Assembly (NCBI RefSeq): GCF_963678635.1
Contig: NC_087071.1
Coordinates: forward strand, 3,921,624 to 3,985,623
Reading direction: 5' to 3'
Source of the DNA: Symsagittifera roscoffensis
Taxonomy: Eukaryota; Xenacoelomorpha; Acoela; Convolutidae
DNA length: 64,000 bases
The notes below the pieces were generated by a model. The model searched no databases. It saw only the letters and a list, made by a program, of their open reading frames with translations, and was not told the DNA's origin. A program made the translations under genes and the position numbers. Of the stretch, positions 44,201 through 59,200 are shown in pieces; the first letter of the stretch is position 1; each line of letters begins with the position of its first letter.

Positions 44201-47200
44201 ATTTGTTTTGTCTGCACATCCGAACATTTAAAAGAACTCGATACCAATTTTGGGTAATAATTGTGTGAAAAATTAGTTGACGAGAATCGTGATCCAATTA
44301 GGATGAAAACAGAAAAAAAATTTCAAAAAGACAATTGAGTTAAGAATCGGCTAATTCTGTTTCTGTTTAGTTTTTTTTAAGTAAAATCGGATTTTAATAA
44401 AACTTCAGATTAGTTTAAGTGGCGAATGATTTTGTTCAAAAACTTGCGAATGATTTTGTTCAAAAAAGCAGTATAAATAATCTACTACAGTTTTTTTGAA
44501 CAATTCAATATATTTCTTAACAAAATTTTTTAAAAGTATGCCCCTGATGCTAACTAATACAGTCACAGTATTGCAACTCACCTTCAAGGCCTGTGTGTTT
44601 GATTGGGAGTTCCCTGACCAGATGGCCTCCGTCCCATTCAGCCGATAGCCATTTGTTCACTTCGAATACTTCACTCCAATCAGTGAACAAACTCTCAATC
44701 GAAAGCTGAAAAAAAGTGTTATAAAAAATTTATAAATAATGACGCTGACAAAAATTCAGCTATTTTGGATTGAAATTATTTGATACACGATAATTTGGAT
44801 AAAAGCATAGAACTAAATGATGCTACATTTTATTTCGCTTTGTATTTTTTCAGGCAGTTTCAGATATTTAGGTAGATCGAAAAAACTAAGGCTGCAGTTT
44901 TGAGTTATTAATTGTTTGGAACAATTGGGAGTTTCATAATTCGATCAAATTAAAAAGATATAAATTGTCGTGATTAAAAGTATGTTTTTACCTTCTCAAG
45001 TAGCCATGATGGATTGTGTCCGTAATTATCGCTTTCTACTCGTATCTTCTGTAGATCTCCAATATCACCAAACGAACACTGAAAAAGTTTAAATAATGAT
45101 AGAAAAAATATCAACCATTTAGTATCGGTTGTTACGAATAACTTCTGAAAGAATTGGTTGTTACGAACAACTTCTGGAACAATTGGTTATTACGAACAAC
45201 TTCTGAAAAAATGTACTGGTGCACAGTAACAAACCCTCAACCCCTAGAAAAAATAATTCGACGACTAAGCATGATTTCATTTCGTAACTGTTATTGAATT
45301 TCCACCCTTGGGGGGGTGGCAGTTAAAGAGATCCGAGGCAGCAAAGTGTTGTTTCCACCCACCGGAAATGTGTCGACTGATCCCGGCTGGAACCCATTCC
45401 TAACTTGAGGCAGATCCGTTGAGACTGTATTGACGGAACCACACATGCTCAGCGTGATCAGAGATTCAGTGCCCGCCTCTTTGTCTTTGCCAGTCGAAAG
45501 AGTCACTTTGTAATCGCCGGCTAAAATAGGAAAAATTAAAACTTTTAACTTTTGTTTCATTAATATTTTTTGAGGAAAATGTGAAAGAAATTCAATTTTT
45601 CATATACACGCTGATTAAAATACTTTTTTTAACAACAGACAAAAGTTTTTTTTTTGAAAAAATCCTTACTGAACTAACTAAAAAACTCATTGAAATCAAA
45701 TCATTACAAAAACTACTCTTGTCCTGAAAGACAAGGTTTTTGATTTTCAAATTCTCTTTTCAGATCCGCTTTCTGTTTTTTCCTATCATGAAAATTCATT
45801 GACCAAAAAAGATCTATGAGGTTTGTCATAACTTTGTTGAAAATAAGCTACTGTGAAATAGCAAATTACTATATTGAATTTCCAACTAAAATAAGCTTAA
45901 TTCATTTGTAATTTTGTTTGTGTAACGACTTCACTTGGAAACAATTTATAATGATTTAGTTTCTAAATAAAATTTGCCCCTTTCCCTTTGAAGAAACGGT
46001 GAAATTGTTAAGAAGGTTAAGTTAGTCGAATTTTCGACCAATCAGAATGCAGCAAAAATTGAATTTTACATAGACCGTTCTAGTGCTAGCTTGCTGCTTT
46101 TTTATACGGGTTCTTTAATTAATACCATAGAGGTGTCGATTGTTAACTAAATCTATACTTCATTATCGTTTGTTTTCATTGATCACGGAAATAATGAATT
46201 TTAATATTTATTAATAGAATTATTGAAAAAAAAACAAGAAAATTAGGAAACAATCTTCCACCGGCTCAACCGTACAATCTTTCCCCTAAATGACCTGCCT
46301 TAGAAAGCCCTCCACAAGCATCTATTAAATCTGAAAAAAAAATATCTAGAAAAAATGCATGTCAAAGAAACGAGCAAAGAAAATTGACTTAAACCTTTTT
46401 TTATAAGTGGGATTCCATTTGTACCCGCAGTGACAAAAAAGGACAAAAATTGATTACATTCAGAAAAACTATAGCTCATTGTAAGTATGGAATCGATTTA
46501 TCAACATTAATTTTGCGAATGATAATCGGTTCAATAATTGAAAGAATGCCAAATGATTGGATTTTAATGCCAAAATAACGAGTTTTTCTACTCTATAAAA
46601 CCTGTATATAATCAGGTGATACTCTGCATTTAATCAGTATTTAATCTGTATACAATGAAACTTGTAAGTAATCTGTAGATAAATTAGAAATAATCTGTTG
46701 ATAATATGTGGATGATCTGCATATAATATATATATATATATATTGATTATACTGCCTGAAAGCTATAGGAGTCGTACCACTTTCATTTTTGAACAATCAG
46801 AGATTAAATTGATTTTTTTTTCGAAACTAAAAAAAAAATTGTAATCAAAAAACTTTTACTCAGTGTCATAGTGAGCTGAGCTCACACGAGGAAAGATGTT
46901 TACCGCAAACTACAATCTTCAAGAGACCACTTTAAGATTGTGCAATCTAAGAGTTCCTGCGGTTGTAAAAGTAATTTTGTGCAAAGCTTCTGCCATTGTC
47001 ATTTATAAGGTTTTAGGGCAATTTTGTGAGAAAAATATCAACAAAAACCTAGAAAAAACTAATTAAAGAGCAATTATTTTTTTTGCTGAAACATATTTCC
47101 ACAATACTGATGTTATATTTTTTTCAGATCAAAAATTAGTACAAAAATTTCAATGAAAGGCCTACATTCTATTTTTTTTTAATATACTCAGTATATATCA

Positions 47201-50200
47201 GTATATATATACTTTTTAATCGGTATATAGTCTGTATATAATTTGTGTATAGTATGTATCGAATCTGTATATAATCAGTATACAATGAGTAGATAATCTG
47301 TAGATAAACGGTTATAATCCGTAGACGATCTGTATATGGTATGCATGAAATATCATACAGAAGAAAACATTTTTAGAGTGGTTTGGTAATAATTAATTAA
47401 AAAACATAAACTATGCTATTAATTACCTAGATCAATGCTTTAAATCATTTTTCTATATTATTACGTTTAATATTGAAAAAATCTAGGCTATACTCAAAGT
47501 TAGACTATGAAAAATTGATTCTTCGCACTAAATGTACTTGGGGGATGTACGCTTGATCCCTTACCCCCTAAACCAACTTAGGAGATCACTTAGTTAAAAA
47601 TGACACGTTTCAGCCAATCAAACTAGAGCATAGCAAACGTAAACGCAGGCTTACTACAGATAGCGGAAGTATCTCACAAATCTTAAAATCTACAAAAATT
47701 TCAAGGATAAGGGAAATTTTTTGTAGGACAGTCAACCCGGGTCAAATGGACCCCAAAAAATTATAGCGATTGAAAAAGACTTACGTCCAGAGATGTCTTC
47801 CGGTACACTTGTTGGATCCACTTTGAACTCCCTCTCCGTTTTCTGGTCTCCGATATCAGAGTCGAGCCAGCTCATACACGGGAACATGTATTGCTGGCGA
47901 CCTAATTAATATCATGTATTGATTAACTTATTTTTTTTTGTTTTCGGCGTTTCGGATAGTATCTATCAAGGGCTTGTCAGCTTGTCAGCTTGTCTAAGTA
48001 TAGCCCGTTTTGTATTTTTTTTCTGTTTTTTTAAGCATTTTTGTTGAGCAAAGCTCTTTTTGGCGGTTAGAGTTTTCATTTCAAAAAACGCTTTAGCGCT
48101 ATAAGTAGTGCCTCTTAATTAGTCGGACTCAAAGATGCATAATCTGAAGAATCTTTTTAACTGTGGCTTAACCAAAATAATGACAAAAGTCGATAAAAAG
48201 TCGGAGAAAAATAAAAATATTTGAATCCTTTATTCAATTTTTTCTCAATTTTTTCTTTGGATGCAGAGAAGCTTATCAAACAACTTCAGCAAATGAAAGT
48301 TGTTGAATGAAAAGTATTTTGTTCGCATTTTTATGAATCTTTCGAAAACTGTTTATAGTTTATTTTGAATATTTTCAAAAAATTACTTTCCCACGTTGAC
48401 CAAAAAAGCTAATCATACAAAATTCATAAGAAAAAGTGCTAATCATACACTTTTCATGCAATTCCATAAGTACAGAAAATTGCATGAAAAGTCTATGATG
48501 AAGGATTTTTCTTATATGGAAATTTTATGACTAGCATTTTCCCATAAACCAAAAACTTGATTTTTTTTTTTAATTTAGCTTCTCAAAATTTATGGAAAAA
48601 ACCATGGTTAACTCCAAACTAGAGTCACCAAAAGTTTGATCGTCTTGTGTTTACAATGCACTAGAAAGGACCTAAGGTTTCTTACACAAATATATAGTAA
48701 AAGCATCAAACTTTTAATTTTTGGCAAAAAATTTCAAAGATAGTTTTCTCTTATAAAAATTGAGTTTTTAACATATCAGACAATCATCAAGATATACATA
48801 AATACGCCATACAAAAGAAATAGGAGTGTTCAGCGTTTTTATTACGATACACCGGCTTTTATGCCGAAACAAGAAAAAAGTTCTTTGAAAATTAGATGAC
48901 ACCATTTTAGAAAAATTATTGAAACTTGTATGTTTAGTATTTCTTCATAGACATAGTTTCTGGAATTACATGATTAACTTTTTCAGTCTATGGAGGCAAC
49001 CCGGGTTTATTGTTTGCGTCTACAAATTCTGATTTTTGTCCAAAATTGTTTTCCTTACAATTTGCATATATGAAAACTGTATGGGCGTTTTTATATACAT
49101 TACCAAAACAATCCAAAATTTCAAATATAATGAAAGATTTTTAATTTTTGTTTTTATCTTATAAAATATGCCAAAACATTATGCTTGCAAATTGTTAAGT
49201 CTTTTGTTAGAAAAATGTAGCTTAGACTAAAAATTTCATGAAACAAACATCACCCTGGGTAATTTGTGTAGGGTAATAATTCTATATTTTTTCTAGTCAT
49301 TACGAGGCCAAACTGTACATTTTGCGCATTGTAAGCGGATTCCGCAACAAGGACGCTCCCTTTGTTCTTCTTTTGTTCTTTCATTTTCTTTGATCGTTCC
49401 GACAAAATTTTAACATGTTTAAAGACTTGTCTATGGAATCCAGGAACATACAGACACAATATTGTGCGCCTACCCAGTGCACAATTTGGCCTCGTAATGG
49501 TAAGAAAAACTAATTTAACAAAAAACTAGGCCACGATCCTCATGCACTAGGGTTTGTAATTTAGGCAGCGTCCTAGTCTTAATAAAAGTTACGTTCTTTG
49601 TAGTAAGATTGGCTGAATTTCAAAAATAAATTTCGTGTTGAAGCTGAAAGTTTATTTTCTCGGTGAGATCCTTGCCATCAAACATTTTGGATAAAAGTGC
49701 TTCAGAAAGCGATGGTTTTTATCCTTTTGGATGATACGCCAAAAATAAAGAGGAAATCAAAAAATTTATAACTTCATTTTATGGAAAAACGCTTGTCATA
49801 CAATTCCATAGTATGGAAAAGTGCTTATAAATCTGTAGTACATCAAACTATTTGTCATACATTTCCATACTATCAAAAAAAGCGTATAATGCCTGTTTTA
49901 TACCTATTTTTTGGAACAGCAGAATGAGAAATTTTCACTTTTGAAGTTGTATAATAACTTTTGTCAACCCTGGTAAAGACTGTAAGCAGATCGGTGATCA
50001 GGTCACGAGGAAAATGAGCAGTGTTCTCAAACTATCGTTGAAAGACAAACGGCAAAGTTTTTTTTAACTGCTCTATGACAAGAGCTTACAAAATGAAACT
50101 TTTCAATAGACATTTTTTGAAAAAGTGAAAAACTGTTTTTCTGTGCAGTGCACCCTACACTTTTTCTGTGCAGTACACGTAAAAGTTTTACCTTGCGGAT

Positions 50201-53200
50201 GTTCTTTGATTCGCACGTGGTCCACGAACCAGGAGGCTGGGAGTCCCTTGCCCACGTGCCCCAGTCGGATGGAGGAAAGGGGGCCAAGATAGACGGCCTC
50301 CAGTTCGAACGAGTCCTCCTGTCAATACGAAATTCCAAATAGTTAGAAACAACAAGTTCAGTTTGTCCAAATCGCTGAAATCTGGCCATTAATAGCGGTT
50401 ACAAAAAATTTCATTTTTTATTTGTTGTTGAAAATAGAAACGCATCTTCATGGCTAACTGTTGTACTAAAAAAATTGTTAAATAATTGCAACATCAATTT
50501 CCGAAACTAATGTAAACGATAAAAAAAGGTCAGTCTCATATGCCAAGTATGAAATTTTATTAATTTCATGGGCCTAATTATCAATTGTTCAAATCTAAAA
50601 CTGTCACAAGTATTTTGCGATTTTTAATCAAACTTGGAGGAACTTTTACAGGTTTCCAGGAAAAAACTAAACAAACACTAACACTGCCCATGGAAAACAT
50701 CACTTTCTGTTCGATTCCATCATCACCATCATCAGTCTGTTCACGCTTGTTCACACTTCTCCTCAAGTATCTCTTGCCCGACGATCCCGATCGGCCGAAC
50801 AGTTCAATGAAGACATCAGCTGCAGTGCTGCCTCCTATTTCGTGCCCAGTCACAACTGTCACTTGGTAAGTTATGACTGCAAAAAAAAAATAATATGTGA
50901 AATTTTTGACTAATTAATATTTTTTATTAATCACTTTTTGGATCAATTTCATTTAACATGCTAATTTGGTCTCAATTTTACTCGTTGTCTCTTTTCATTT
51001 GAATTTCAAAATCCAACCACTTTATTAAATTGAATTTTTTTCAGCCATTTCTTCCGGTAATTTTGGGTGTTGATTGGATAGCAGCATGTTAGAAAAAATT
51101 TACAATAAAAAGATAAAGTCCGAGATTGTTCATAAAATTCCTGTTAAACTCCTATTTGAACTTAGGTGTGAACAACTTCTGGTCTGAACAAAAAATTCGG
51201 GAAAATTTGGATGGATTCATCAAAAATATTCAGAAAAAAAATCGTCTCGTATTAGCTGTAATTCTCATGTCTGGATAAAAATAGATAGACACAATAGACA
51301 ACAGACATTGGAAAAAAATATAAAAACGCAGGTGAAAAAAGGTTCATGTCTTACTTTGTACAAAACAAAAAAAATGACAAAAGAATCGGAAAAGTAATAA
51401 AAAAGTGGAAAAAATCATGTCCTACTTTGTGTGGCCTTGTCTCCTGGCCAGTTGATGGCCACTTCTTTCACCAGATCCCCACAGTTCAGGTCCATAGATA
51501 TATGGCCATCAATGTATGCACAGAACTGGTCATTACTCACTGGGTCATATAACACCACCTGCAAAATCGAAGAGTTCCATTTTTCATTTTGAAGATACAG
51601 AACCTTCTTTTTAGATTTGTTTTGCGGTTGGTTGTAACGAAAATTTGATATTCGAAATAAAAATCCGTGGTTTCTTTTAATTTTACCTCGAAATTGATAA
51701 AAATAACCACAAATTATAAGCTAAGTTATCCAAATTGATTTGAAACTTTACGATAACAGGTTTTTAATTACAAAAGCTTAAGATTTTTTCTTTCCTTCAC
51801 GTGATATAAACTTTTTCCTCAGTGTTTGGTAATAATGTCGATTTGTTATAGAAAAAGCTTGACTATTTAGTCTGATTAGGTTAATGGAAAAGACATTAAT
51901 GCTTCATGCTTTGCCTTATAAAATTACTCGTTATCTCATAAAACTAATGCTTATGTGAAGAAAGGGCTGCGCCAAAAAGTCTTTTAAAAAGTCTATTAGT
52001 CAAATAAGATGACCGGTTGAGTACCTTATTGAAGTGCCAGTCTGGATTTTCTCCTTTGTTATTGTGACGCAGTCTCAGTTTTGTTGGCTTACCAACACCA
52101 CTAGTGAAGACCTGAAAGTAAAAAAATGTAGAAAAACATATTTGGGTTTTTCCCTCCTTGGTTCCAGGAAGCCCTGGGTTCTTTTCTCAAACCAAGTGCT
52201 GCTAGCGAGAAGGCAACCCTAGATGAATGACGAGTTCTGAGTCAGTAGATAGTAGTTAATATAACAATAACGGGTGAATAACAATATAATATTTTTTAAA
52301 CTAAGTTTTACCCAATAATACTTTTTCATCACTGTACTTCAGCTTTTTTCTCTCTGTTAAGATGGCTGATATACAGTCTACACAATTGCGATCAACCAAG
52401 TTTGGTCGACCTGAAATTTTTCGAAAACGTGCCTTTGAGAAAATCCTGAACCAAAGGGCTTAAAAATTAAAGGTAACTACGGTAATTACGAAGCGATACT
52501 TAATGCGTTCGAATCTGGATGGAGGCCACATTTTTTGCAAGTTTTAATTAATTTTTTGTCTCTATTTTGATATGAATAAATAATTCAAGTCTTAAAGTAG
52601 CACTAGGCAACTAGCTCTGATGCAGAACTAAAGCAATGCTGCAATTTGTTTCTCTGAATTGTTTCTCTGACCGCTGGTTTTCTGCTTACGAAATAGCAAA
52701 TCATTACTGATTATTTTTCTGACATATTTCAATCTGGGTTTAAGTTTAAATAATCCCACATTTTTTGCTCCTTTTTCGTTAAAAATAAATTTTACTGGAA
52801 ATGTGAATCTTAATTGTCCACTGTTATTTAAAAATATTTTCGATTGCACGATTCTCGAATTTTTGGTTGTCGAAACTTAATACAAAGTATTCCGCTCTCA
52901 AATTTCAATTTTTTCATTTTCATAGTAGTTTTACGTGTTATAACGGCTAAATGCGTGATATTACGATGTGAAATATTAAGACCAAATCTGTTCACAATTG
53001 TTGGTTTGTTCACCATGCAAAATTTCATCGCATAATAGCAACGTTGAAATAATTTTTGAAACTTGAAACTCAAATGTGGGGAAATTGGAAAATAGCCCAA
53101 TGTTTGAATATCAGCTCGCATGGGCACTTTAAAAGTTCAAAATCGAAAAAAAAACTGCTTTCGAACCTCGGCTTCTTTGGTTGATTCCGGGAAAAATGGA

Positions 53201-56200
53201 TCCCCCACTCCCCCTCCGATCATCATCTCCTGACTCTGTTTTCCCCCCTCCCCCACCACCTGCAGAAACACATTGGCTTGGGTCCCATCTCGGGGACCAT
53301 TTCCGGTTGTCACAGATAAGGTCCATTGTTCAGCTGAAACGCATCAGTTTTTTTTGTTTTTGGTTCAGTTTTTTGGTGCAGGTTTCTGTATTTTTCGTTT
53401 GATCTGTAAACCATTTATCAACTATTTCAGAGCAAAACTAATCACTTTGATCTTTAAATACAATGTCTTTTAATAATTTAAGATATTAAAAAAACTAAAA
53501 ATCAACAACGACAGATTCAAAGCCAAATTTCTAAATCTGAGAGAAAATATTGGATTGATGCACTCACGGAATTGGCGTTTCTTCGAAGATCCTTTCTGCT
53601 GGCTGGTCGTCTTTCGACTGGGAGCAGTGAATGGGTCCATTTCAGGGGGTTCATCGCGACTGCTTAGCGCGAGGTCGACTGCAATCTCGCCAGATTCAAC
53701 TCCACTGTCTAGCCATCTGAAGTGAAAAAAAAAGATGCAAGGTTTGTTTGAAAAACAGATTAAATTTTATAACTTAAAGAAAGTCTTAATACGAAAACTA
53801 ATAAAATATAGTTAAAATCAAAGATTATATTTGAAAAAATGCAATAATATTGTTTTTCTTGGATGAATTTTGAAGATATATTTCAAGACGGCATTAAATA
53901 AAACGTTATTTTACATTTTAAAATTTTTACATACGGCATGTTCCAGTTTAAGATGCTTGTAGATTTTTTAGGTGAAAATTAAAAATGGCTTTGTTAATCT
54001 GACCTGTAGCAGGAGAACAGAAACTCGTAGGGGGAGTCGTCTTGCTCTATCACAACTTTGTCCAAATACCATCCGGCCCCTGATAATTACAGACAGACAA
54101 GGTTTTTTGAAAGCATTTATTTGGTACCAATTGAAAAAAATAATATCCCTAAAAGACTAAGCTTGATACAGATTTTACTATTTGAAGATAAGTGAAACGG
54201 GATCTACTTAACAATCTCTCCAAATCCCCCCCCCCCCCTATGGTACCTCCACTCCTATAAATAAATACAGTAAATTAGCACTGAGCTTTCTTATGAGAAT
54301 TCTAATTTTGCTGCATTCTGATTGTTCAAAAAATCGACCATTTTGATCTACTTATCAATCTCCCCCATTTCCTAAAAGTGGTGGATATTGTTAAGTAAAT
54401 CCTCGATTATTGCAAATTTCAAATTTTTCGAATTTTTATTTTCAAAACTACTTTTTCTTAGAAAAAAGTATAAAACCGGATTCCAATAAGCTGCTATCAG
54501 CTTACCATATCCTTGTGCATTATGTCCAACTGTGACTACTTCCAACTGGCCACAAGAGACAGCCACGAACTGGAAAGTGTCTGTTTGTCCTGGCACAAAT
54601 GGATTCTCACTATCCAGGGGTCTACGAAGCGTCCTGAAAATGAAAAATTAATCTGAAAAAACATTTTACAATATTTTTTTTACATTTCTTTAACATAAAA
54701 TTAAAAAAAAAAAACAGAACGAAGTTTGGCGATTGATGAATATTTAATTCCAGCTGCTGGAAATTTCTTCCCGATGTAGAAAAAAAATTGGTCCTAAAAC
54801 GACGAACAACAACCAGAAAACAAAAAAAAATCAAACATTTTTTTCACAAAATTTTTTGAATAATACAGAACTTTTTTGTCTACAAGCCCTAAATAGTTTG
54901 CGTTCTGGAAAAATTAAGTTCTTTTAAGTTTTCAGATAACGAAAGATACTCGATCACTTTTTCGATAGAAATTAGACTAAAAGTCAAAATTTTCAAACCG
55001 GTTTTTCTCGACACTGGGAAAACTTTAAAACGTTTTGAGTTTTTAATATCGTTGGAACCAGGACTGAAAGGGTTCGAGTCTGATGTATCACTCGATCCAA
55101 TCCGATAATCATCTGTTGAACCTGATTTTGCGTCGACAAGAAAGGAAAAAATTAAAACACAACCGAAGTTTCAGCCGAAGTCGTAACAATAATCATACAA
55201 CAATCAAACTCTTACTCGTTTTTGCCATAACTTTTTTTCAGAAACAGCTACCATGTTATACAAATCAGTTTCTAATTAGGCTGATATATTTGTGCGTTTG
55301 CTAAAATTTTATCTTAAAAATTAAAAAAAAAACAAATTCCAGATTAACAGTTAAGAAACCAAAATCTACCCTAGTCGATCAAGGAGGGTTATCTTGCAAG
55401 ATTTTACAGGATGGAGGTTATCTTACAAGGTCTTGCAAGAGTGAGGTTATCTTGGAAGAATCTTGTAAAATTCTTGCAAGATCTTGCAAGATAACCAACT
55501 ACGAAACTTTCAAAAACTTTATTCTGAGCGCCAGAAAAAACTATGGAGATCCAATTTGACTGCGATCACAAAAAGCTCGAAAAATATTAGGTTAAAAAAA
55601 TTTTAAAACTGTTCATATATTATTTTGATTTTTCGTTTTTCGTAATGTAAATAGTTTCAGATTGTCTTATAATTTATGCATTTCAAATTAAAACTTTCAA
55701 AAAAAGTTTGTATGGAATTTTTCATGTTGTTCTGCAACTCTAGCGGTTAAATGTCATTTTTTAAGTCATAATTTTGATGAAAAGATTCAATTATCCTGAG
55801 ATATTTTGAATCTTCTGTTCACATAATACCAATAAATAAATATGTTCGTCTAATTATGCGGTTATATTTTCCTTTTAAATGATGGGTTGTTCAAGTATTC
55901 AAATTTTATTACAGGGAACTGGTAGTGTCTACTGGTAAAAAAAATTACCTCTCTTATTATCTTTAAAGGAGGATGTCTGGCAAGATCTTGCAAGATTCTT
56001 GCACGATCTTTTAAAGAGATATATCTTCTTTAAAAGAATCTTGCAAGATAACCTCCCATGATCAATTGATTCTGCCATAACCCATAAAGCCATGATTCTG
56101 TAGTAAACATGACCCTACATAACAAGTTGTGTTTGAAAGATACCTTGGTCCACACTCCCCTTCTGTTCCTCGAAGCACTATCCAGACATCCCCCAGAGTC

Positions 56201-59200
56201 TGAGCAGCTCCTCTGTTGCCAGTGTAAGTATGAATTGTGTACACAACCACTGTAAGAAATATATGTTAAATCAGGTACAATTGAAGTACATCGTATGAAA
56301 CTAAATTTTGTGCTAATGGTTACAAAATCTTTGACTCTTCTATGTTTTACAGAATTCATAAACCACAATTCGTGCTTGATTTTTTTTACCAGGGGCGGAT
56401 CTAGGATTTTAACGAGGCGGTGGAGGGTGAAAAAAAATCGAAAAAAGTATCGACCTTTTTTAGGTCGACCAAATTGATTTTCTGAGCTTTTCCAAATCAC
56501 TATACAGACCCTATTTTGACAGCAGCCAAATTAAAAAAAATCTTTTCGCCGCCGGCGAAAAATAGCGCGCGCGCCTTTAGAAAAGTTTTAGGGTAAGTTA
56601 GCCAAAAAAAGATACCTCAAAATTGTAGAAATGGGGATCTTTGGATCGGCCCAGGTTGCCAAAACTTTAAGAAAAAGCACCGCCCCCCCCCCCCAAATCC
56701 GCCCCTGATTTTTGCGTAGTGGTACGCCAAATCTGCAAACAGTAAATCAATCAAGTTTCTCCCGATTTAGAAAACGAAAATTCATTGTTTTTTGTATAAA
56801 ATAAAAGCGCGGCAATAACTAGTTTGACCTGCTCTAAGAGTATTTTCGAATTTTGGTGTAATACTACGTAAAAAGCGGAGCAAATGATCCAAAAATTATG
56901 CTGCATGAACGAAACAAATTATAGGCCAGTCGAAAAATTTAATAGCACTGTTGTTGTTAGTAGGTATCAGGATGCAGATGAAAATGCTCTTTATCAGAAG
57001 CGCATCTAGGATTTTTTAGCGTAATGGGAAAAAGATTTTCCAAAATTTTAACTTGTTTTTCTAGATCAACTAAAGTAACTTTGCGACCGCTTTCAAAACA
57101 CCATAAAGACCCTATTGTTAAATAAATTAATTTTCCACCGTCAAAAATTGAAAAAAAAAACAGCACGAAAAGACAGTTTTTGAAAAATTTTGACCGCTAA
57201 ATTTGCGTTTATTCGACGCGCACTTCCATCAAATTCAGTATATGTTAGTGCAGAAGGTTTTTCACTCTTGATTTGAGTTTTTTTAAGACTTATTCAATCC
57301 AATTTTTTTAAACCGTCAGTCTAGAATCTCTGACGGCAATTTCAGTTCAACACTTTTTTGGTGATTTGTTACAATAGGTGACAGATTCAATTTAAATAGC
57401 TGGATTGCTCTTTGTTAAATTTCAAACAGTACTTATAGATTATTTCAAAAGAAAAAATCTTCGGCGAAAGAATTGTCAAATTTGATTTTTTGAATAACAG
57501 TTCATCTGGCAGAGTAACATCTAAGAGTATCTTAGTAGCATGTAAATTGGTTGAAAAAGAAATGACAATGTGATAATACATTTCAAATTTTTAGTATTAG
57601 AACCGCTCTCAATTATCAAATAATTCTCAAAATTACCACATATTGTGACATATCACCACTTTTTATTTAAAAAAATATTTTCGAAGAAAGTTTTATTACA
57701 TGGATAAGCAGGTCTGTCAGGATAGATGGCTGGGAACTCCACGCTCAAGTCACTGTTGTGCTCCTTTTTATCCGATATCCACCTGAAACAAAACAAAATC
57801 AGTTGGCTGGATATTTTTCTCCTGACAAAATTTCTCTTATGTAATTTGAATAAACATTTTTGCATTTGCCTGAGATTTTTTTTCTATGCAAAAGACGGAT
57901 TATCGAAACTGATTAAAAAATCTAGTTTATCAAATTCATAATTTTATCCAGTTTAACTAACCTAATACCCAGTTTATCACTTTATCTAACCAATTTGAGA
58001 TTGTAAACCAGATTTTAAATTGCTTTTCTTTCCTAATGAATTCGTTCGTAAAAAAGTATTAAAGCTAGCAAAAAAATTTATTGGGTGAAAAATACAATTG
58101 CGCTTTTACAAAAACTACAAATAATTAAACGTTCTAAATTTTGATGTTCAAACAATTATAACTCCACTCTAAAAATTTCAAGAAACGAAAAACAATTGAT
58201 TGTTTTTCGTCAAAAGTTTTCCGAAAAGTGACTATAGTGGGTTCACAAATATATCTATCTGATAACATATTATACTTTTGCTATGGGGTAATCCCAAATT
58301 GTGAGATATCTTTATCGCTTTTTATTTAATCTCAATACACAGTTTCATCCCAAAAAATTCCATAGAGATCCTTCATAATAATTGAAAGGTTCCCACAGCA
58401 GGTGTAAAATAGCTTATCCAAACTAATTATCAAACTAAAACAATGTGCTCATAATTTGGTGGTAAAAAACAGCAAAAAATGTGCATGATGAGCAAGTTTT
58501 GTAGAGAAAATCTGAAGAAAAAATTTTACTAAGAAAAACTTTGAATCACTATGAATCGATATATAGGACTTGTATAAAACTCACTTGTATGCACTAGCGG
58601 AAGCGGATTTAGGGAGGCGGTGGGGGATGGATGCCCCTTCCCTCAGGAATTTGACCCCGGCCGACCCCTGGGTCCCCTTTTGTACTAATTTGCGATATCC
58701 ATTTTTGGTGGCGGACCCTAAAATTTTTCTAAGGGCGCCTTGGGCGCCAAAATATAGTAATTTTGAGGGGTGAGCGCGCGCCAAAAAAAAAACGCAATAT
58801 TTTTGGTCAAAATTTTCCAAAAAGTGCCCAAAAACGCCTTTTTTGGCGTGTTTTTTTTTGGAAAAATTGCCTGCGGTGCACAAACTTTGGTAAAAATGGG
58901 GTCTTTATAAAAATTTAGGAGACCTCAGAAAGTCAATTTGTTCGACCTAAAAAAAGTCTACAAAATTTTTGAAATTTTTTGAAAATCTGGCCCCCCCTCG
59001 AGAAAATCCTAGATCCGCCCCTTCTTGCTTGGACAAAATTTTGTATGACAAATTTATTCTTATTAAAAGGTTTTTGCTTTCTATTCGGTAAATTGCTCGA
59101 AAAAATCAGTGAAATTTAATAAATTATCTTTCTGGTTTAGCGGAAAAATTGTAGCAATACAATTTTTTCACATTTAAAGTCAGCAGCAATTTTGTAGCAT

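Noticed and set aside
53181-53402. Pro/Ser-rich + strand ORF
   Set aside because: It is antisense to PLAT exon 9, whose Gly-rich loop gives the Pro runs.
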